This document shows, piece after piece, positions 25,790-64,000 of a DNA stretch of 64,000 nucleotides (the stretch's first letter is position 1; every line of letters begins with the position of its first letter). The stretch is from contig NZ_CP086322.1 in assembly GCF_023277745.1 (NCBI RefSeq), positions 2,542,001 to 2,606,000 of the forward strand, read 5' to 3'. This DNA is from Streptomyces halobius. GTDB taxonomy: Bacteria > Actinomycetota > Actinomycetes > Streptomycetales > Streptomycetaceae. The position numbers were made by a program, and so were the translations under genes. The notes beneath the pieces were generated by a model, which was not told the origin of the DNA, ran no database searches, and was given only the letters and a program-made list of their open reading frames with translations.

Positions 25790-26110
25790 GCGGCACCGCC
25801 TGGATACGGGCGCTGGCGGCGCCCACCCGCGGGTCCACGGAACCGGTCATCGGGTGCGGCTTGTAGAGCAGCCGAACGTTGTCGTCGGCCAGCAGCTCCC
25901 GGACCATGTCTCGCCCGCCAGGATCACCGAGGTGCTGCCCAGGTTGCCGTCCCAGCCCTCCCAGGTCGGGGCGTACAGCACGGTGGTCAGACGGTCCTTC
26001 GGCGCACCCTGGTACGGCCGGATCGGGGACAACTGCGGGCGGCCGACCTCGACGACGTCCTTGTCCTCGACGCCGATGTCGGCGAGCTGGTAGCGGTCGC
26101 GGGCCACGGG
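25790..26110 (-). pseudogene. CDP-glycerol glycerophosphotransferase-like fragment, frameshifted
   Basis: Minus-strand frames give YQLADIGVEDKDVVEVGRPQ, TVLYAPTWEGWDGNLGSTSV and, after a frame change near 25910, MVRELLADDNVRLLYKPHPM, TGSVDPRVGAASARIQA. The APTWEG and YKPHP motifs are typical of the TagF/TagB-like polymerase family that builds teichoic acid-like polymers. Only about 105 codons survive and there is no start or stop of its own. Confidence 0.5.
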
Positions 26111-27208
26111 GCTCGGCCACCGTCAATGCGCTGCGGATAGCCCACGGCTGAAGAATCTGTAGCACGGCTGCTCGTGCACAGCGATCGTCGTAGCGAGTAC
26201 ATCCTGGCCGAATTCCATGGCACGGCCATGTGTTGAAACTTCGACAGAGCACCAACACGACCGGCTCGTGTCTTACCAACATCGCCGCCGAGAACTTACG
26301 GCCATCCTCAAGGGGGAGGGCGGCACCGGATCTGGTCCGAGCCGACCACTGCTCGTGGCAAGGACTTCGCGTTCATCGAGAGCTTCTACAACCCGGCGCC
26401 GACTGCGCAAGCATGCCCTCTTCGAGAATCTCACACCCCATGAGTCGCGCCAGCGGCTCCGCAATCATACGTTTACGGCGCAGAAAACAAATGTTCAAGA
26501 TCAAGCAAATACTTCGCTCGCATACCGCCGCGTCGAACCTGCCATCCGGGTAGGGCGAGTACTCCGCGTCGTCGGCAGTGAAGGCGACCCGCTCGGAAAA
26601 CTCCGAGCGCCCGCCGTGCAGGGAAAACACCCCGTGAACCGGGTCTTACTAAGCTCCCGGCGCCCATCGGTCCCTTGCGCATGGCCCCCTCGATACCGAC
26701 GCCCCATCAAGTCAGTCCACTCGGCGGGACAGCAGGTCGGTGAGCATTTGACTCCAATTGACGCCTCAGGTAGGAAGAAGGTGACCAAGAGGGGAAATTA
26801 TGTACAGACTCGCGGGGGCGCGGATTCGCAGTCGCGGTATGCGCAATCACCAAACGACTAGCTGGCAAGCGAAGTCGGCTGAGGTAGTGCCGAGAGAAAG
26901 TGTGCTGCAGCCGACGGGCACGTGACGCCCGACGTGCAAGGCGGTTCACAGCCTCCCCATTCCTGGCATCCCATCATTCCGCCGCCTCTAGCAGTTCTTG
27001 CGCTGTTGGATGATCGCCCCTTGCAGTTTTCTGCCTGCACAGATTCAACCAGGGGTCGCGGCCTCCGGTAAGTCAGCAGTCGCTCCGGTCACGCGCCGCT
27101 TCTCTCGCGCGACTTCCTCGCTTATGCACTCGTCAGAATACCGATTCACGGAGCCAATATCACGATTCCGCGAAACGGTCATGCCTGATCCCTATGGAGG
27201 ATGTTCTC
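26111..27208. other. Degenerate region between the gene graveyard and the NRPS cluster
   Basis: No intact gene was found in about 1.1 kb. On the minus strand around 26500-26640 the frame VFSLHGGRSEFSERVAFTAD, DAEYSPYPDGRFDAAVCE resembles the SAM-binding part of a class I methyltransferase (GDAExxPFPDGxFDAV), so a decayed methyltransferase may lie here. GC content falls toward 26700-27190, the region that should hold the promoter of the mbtH-NRPS operon; no specific promoter elements could be fixed. Confidence 0.35.
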
Positions 27209-27427
27209 ATGTCAAATCCCTTCGAAAACAACGACGGCACGTACCTGGTTCTCGTGAACGAGGAGGGCCAGCACTCGATCTGGCCCAACTTCATCGACGT
27301 GCCCGCCGGTTGGTCCATTGCGCACGGCGAGGACAGCCGGGAGGCGTGCCTGGCGTATGTGGAACAGAACTGGAAGGACATCCGGCCGAACAGTTCGCTG
27401 CCGACGACTGAAACCTCCGGTGTCTAG
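27209..27427 (+). CDS. MbtH-like protein
   Basis: Small chaperone that binds adenylation domains and is often needed for their solubility and activity; 72 residues. ATG 27209 is chosen because GGAGG lies 8 bases upstream and the family starts MSNPF; an earlier ATG at 27194 overlaps that ribosome site. The signature is complete: [56 protein letters not shown]. It is the first gene of the NRPS operon, 100 bases before NRPS1, and the only MbtH in the window, so it may serve all ten A domains. Its stop codon lies in the first unit of a 16-bp tandem repeat. Confidence 0.95.
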   Translation: MSNPFENNDGTYLVLVNEEGQHSIWPNFIDVPAGWSIAHGEDSREACLAYVEQNWKDIRPNSSLPTTETSGV

Positions 27428-27466
27428 GACGATCGGTGTCTAGGACGTCCGGTGTCTAGGACGTCC
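27419..27466. repeat. Three 16-bp tandem repeats between mbtH and NRPS1
   Basis: ggtgtctaggacg(a/t)(t/c)c occurs at 27419, 27435 and 27451; units two and three are identical and the first differs at two places. The TAG inside the first unit is the mbtH stop. The repeat may affect coupling between mbtH and NRPS1 translation or be neutral slippage. Confidence 0.85.
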
Positions 27467-27529
27467 GGCGCCGAAGATCTCCGGCGTTCAGGCAAGGCAA
27501 TACAGGATCTAGTCCGTTGGGGCAATGTA

Positions 27530-62270
<34,741 letters not shown>

Positions 62271-62283
62271 CGAGCACCGTTGT

Positions 62284-62324
62284 GCCGCCTCGGCTCCGGA
62301 ACGTTCAGCCAGAGCCGGGGCGGC
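62284..62324 (+). terminator. Hairpin after the NRPS operon
   Basis: Arms 62284-62299 and 62309-62324 pair over 16 positions with one mismatch and one G-U pair, around the loop aacgttcag. It starts 14 bases after the NRPS3 stop and before the SARP gene, so it probably limits read-through from the NRPS transcript. Confidence 0.75.
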
Positions 62325-62412
62325 CCTCATGGGAAGAATTCACCGGGCCGACGCGCATCCTCAAGCCACGTCGGCCGGCCAGCGCCGGAACAGCACTACT
62401 GGGGGTAACAGG

Positions 62413-63270
62413 ATGAACTTCGGAATATTGGGCCCGCTCCTGCTGGAGACGGTCGACAGGAAGCCCTGTACCCCTAGCGCCATGAAGCCGAGAGTCGTCC
62501 TTGCCAACCTCCTGGTCCGGCCAGACCAGGCAGTTTCTTCGTTGCAGTTGATGGAAGAGCTGTGGGACGGATGCCCGCCTCGCACCGCCGGCACTGCACT
62601 GCAGGTGTACGTCTCCAATCTGCGCAAGCTGCTGGACAAGGGAGGGTTCCGGGCCGGGCACGCGACGATCGTGACGCAGCCGCCGGGCTATGCCCTCCGC
62701 ATGGCTGGGCACGACGGCGACATGAACCAGTTCGCATTCTTCCGTCGGCAGGCCGACGCATTGCAGGGCAAGGGTGACTTGGAAAGCGCCAGCGAATGCT
62801 TGCGGGCAGGGCTGGCGCTGTGGCGTGGCTCAGCATTGGCGGACGTACGCGTCACACCACGGCTGATTCGGGCGGCCGATTACCTCGACGAACTGCGCAT
62901 GACCACGCAGGAAAAGAAGATCGAGCTTGAGCTGATGCTCGGCCGCCATGTCGGCCTGGTCGGGGAACTGTATGCGCTGGCAGCCCAGTTCTCGGCACGT
63001 GAGCGCGTACACGAACTCCTGATGGTCGCTCTGTACAACTCCGGCCGGCCCGCCGACGCGCTGCGCGTGTATCTGTCGCTCCGCCGGAATCTGAACGACA
63101 TGTCAGGGCTCGATCCGAGCGCTCGGCTGCAGCGACTTCAGCGTGCGATCCTCGCCCAGAAGCTGGAATACCTTCCGGTCCCCCAAGCGCAGTTCACCCC
63201 GCATCAGCCGCTGCACGGACAGCTCGGCTCCCGCGATGTGGCCGCTGCCCAGGTCCTTCATCACGCATGA
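62413..63270 (+). CDS. SARP family transcriptional activator
   Basis: Pathway-specific activator of the Streptomyces antibiotic regulatory protein type, 285 residues. N-terminal winged helix of the OmpR-like kind: MNFGILGPLLLETV, KPRVVLANLLVRPDQAVSSL, LWDGCPPRTAGTALQVYVSN LRK, TIVTQPPGYALRM. The bacterial transcriptional activation domain follows (QFAFFRRQADALQGKGD, LASALWRG-like GLALWRGSALADV, LVGELYALAAQF...RERVHELLMVALYNSGRPADAL). There is no ATPase or TPR extension. ATG 62413 has GGGGGT upstream. Being next to the NRPS operon, it is the likely activator of that operon; SARPs bind direct heptamer repeats near -35, none of which I could locate with confidence. Confidence 0.93.
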   Translation: MNFGILGPLLLETVDRKPCTPSAMKPRVVLANLLVRPDQAVSSLQLMEELWDGCPPRTAGTALQVYVSNLRKLLDKGGFRAGHATIVTQPPGYALRMAGHDGDMNQFAFFRRQADALQGKGDLESASECLRAGLALWRGSALADVRVTPRLIRAADYLDELRMTTQEKKIELELMLGRHVGLVGELYALAAQFSARERVHELLMVALYNSGRPADALRVYLSLRRNLNDMSGLDPSARLQRLQRAILAQKLEYLPVPQAQFTPHQPLHGQLGSRDVAAAQVLHHA

Positions 63271-63292
63271 GTCAGGTCACGCACCTGTACGC

Positions 63293-64000
63293 CTACGCTG
63301 CGTCCCGCAGTCGCTGTGACAGCTCCGTCAGCAGCGCGGCCTCGGCGTCGACGAGGTAGAAGTGACCGCCGGGGAAGGTCTTCAGTGCGAAGCCTCCCGT
63401 GGTCGCCGACCGCCAGGACTCCGCGTCCTCGACGCTGACGTCGGGATCACGGTCACCGATGTACACGGTCAGCGGGGTCGGTGTGCTGCGCCCGCGGGGC
63501 GGGTCGTAGCGTTCGACCAGACGGAAGTCGGATCGCAGGGACGGCAGCAGCAACTCTCGCAGCTGCGGGTTGTCGTACACCTCGGTGTTTCCGTGCCCGA
63601 GGGTCGCGATGTACTCGATCAGCGAGGCGTCATCGTCCCCGGCCGAATCGCGCTCACCGTGCCCGGGGGCCTCAGAGCCGGAGAGGAACAGCGCGGCGGG
63701 CTCCCTGCCGTACTCCTTCTCCAGCCGGAGCGCCACCTCGAAGGCGATCTTCGCCCCCATGCTGTGGCCGAAGAACGTGAAGCCGTCGTCGAGCAGCGGC
63801 GCCAGCTGCCTGGTGACGGCCTCGGCCATGCGGTCCATGTCGTCGATGCATGGCTCGTTGATGCGGTCCTCACGGCCGGGGTAATTCACCGCGAGGACCT
63901 CGACGTCCGCGGGGAGCCCGCGGGCCCAGCGGCTGAAGAAGCTCGCCGCACCGCCCGCATGGGGGAAGCAGATGAGGCGCGTGCGGGCTCTGCCGACTGC
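63293..64000 (-). CDS. Type II thioesterase (proofreading), cut by the right edge
   Basis: External alpha/beta-hydrolase thioesterase of the RifR/GrsT family, which removes wrong or stalled acyl groups from carrier proteins. The visible part begins within the N-terminal ICFPHAGGAASFFSRWARGL and continues with VNYPGREDRINEP, nucleophile loop FFGHSMGAKIAFEVA, the acidic residue region TVYIGDRDPDVSV and the His in FPGGHFYLVD. Stop at 63295-63293. It converges on the SARP gene with 22 bases between stops. The start codon lies beyond base 64000. It is the editing partner expected for the three synthetases. Confidence 0.95.
   Translation of the reverse strand, partial: AVGRARTRLICFPHAGGAASFFSRWARGLPADVEVLAVNYPGREDRINEPCIDDMDRMAEAVTRQLAPLLDDGFTFFGHSMGAKIAFEVALRLEKEYGREPAALFLSGSEAPGHGERDSAGDDDASLIEYIATLGHGNTEVYDNPQLRELLLPSLRSDFRLVERYDPPRGRSTPTPLTVYIGDRDPDVSVEDAESWRSATTGGFALKTFPGGHFYLVDAEAALLTELSQRLRDAA

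Overview
The window is high-GC actinomycete DNA, most likely Streptomyces. The evidence is the strong G/C bias at third codon positions, GTG/ATG starts with 4-bp ATGA/GTGA gene overlaps, a SARP regulator, a class F sortase and a sulfur-assimilation operon in the order usual for Streptomyces. Genes are calls from sequence reading only; no database search was run.

Bases 1-7.8 kb carry ordinary chromosomal genes: the left-truncated end of a PobA-like 4-hydroxybenzoate hydroxylase whose start codon is missing inside a degenerate inverted repeat, an AidB-type acyl-CoA dehydrogenase, a small adenylate-kinase-like protein with a degenerate P-loop, a GAF-domain regulator, a luciferase-like oxidoreductase, a class F sortase and a GNAT acetyltransferase. 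Bases 7.8-17.6 kb form one co-directional sulfur-assimilation locus: a cysteine leader peptide, sulfite reductase, a small Cys-rich protein, cysH, cysC, cysD, cysN, an ABC importer of the sulfonate/nitrate type (lipoprotein, ATPase, permease) and a sirohydrochlorin chelatase that would supply siroheme to the reductase. Together they take up sulfur compounds and reduce sulfate to sulfide.

Bases 17.7-21.5 kb hold an OleD/MGT-type glycosyltransferase lacking the usual catalytic His, then a two-gene unit closely resembling the Mycobacterium tuberculosis mycocyclosin pair: a cyclodipeptide synthase overlapping a CYP121-like P450. Bases 21.6-27.2 kb contain one intact PLP-dependent gene and then a graveyard of truncated or frameshifted genes (integrase, Nudix hydrolase, phosphotransferase, CDP-glycerol transferase-like fragment), which looks like an old recombination zone.

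Bases 27.2-64 kb are a large nonribosomal peptide cluster: mbtH-like gene, three overlapping NRPS genes (about 1580, 6470 and 3530 residues), a SARP activator and a convergent type II thioesterase cut by the right edge. I read ten modules: C-A(Gly)-T-E / C-A(Ser)-T, C-A(Gly)-T, C-A(X)-T, C-A(X)-T, Cdual-A(Z)-T, Cdual-A(Ser)-T / C-A(Thr)-T, C-A(X)-T, Cdual-A(Gly)-T-TE. X (code DVWSFGLIQK, three modules) and Z (code DVFSVAIVYK) are codes I cannot assign. Glycine followed by an epimerization domain, three dual C/E domains with an odd HHxxxDH motif, and kilobase-long almost identical blocks between modules mark this assembly line as recently rearranged and its product as possibly undescribed. Tailoring, precursor and export genes, if any, must lie to the right of the window.
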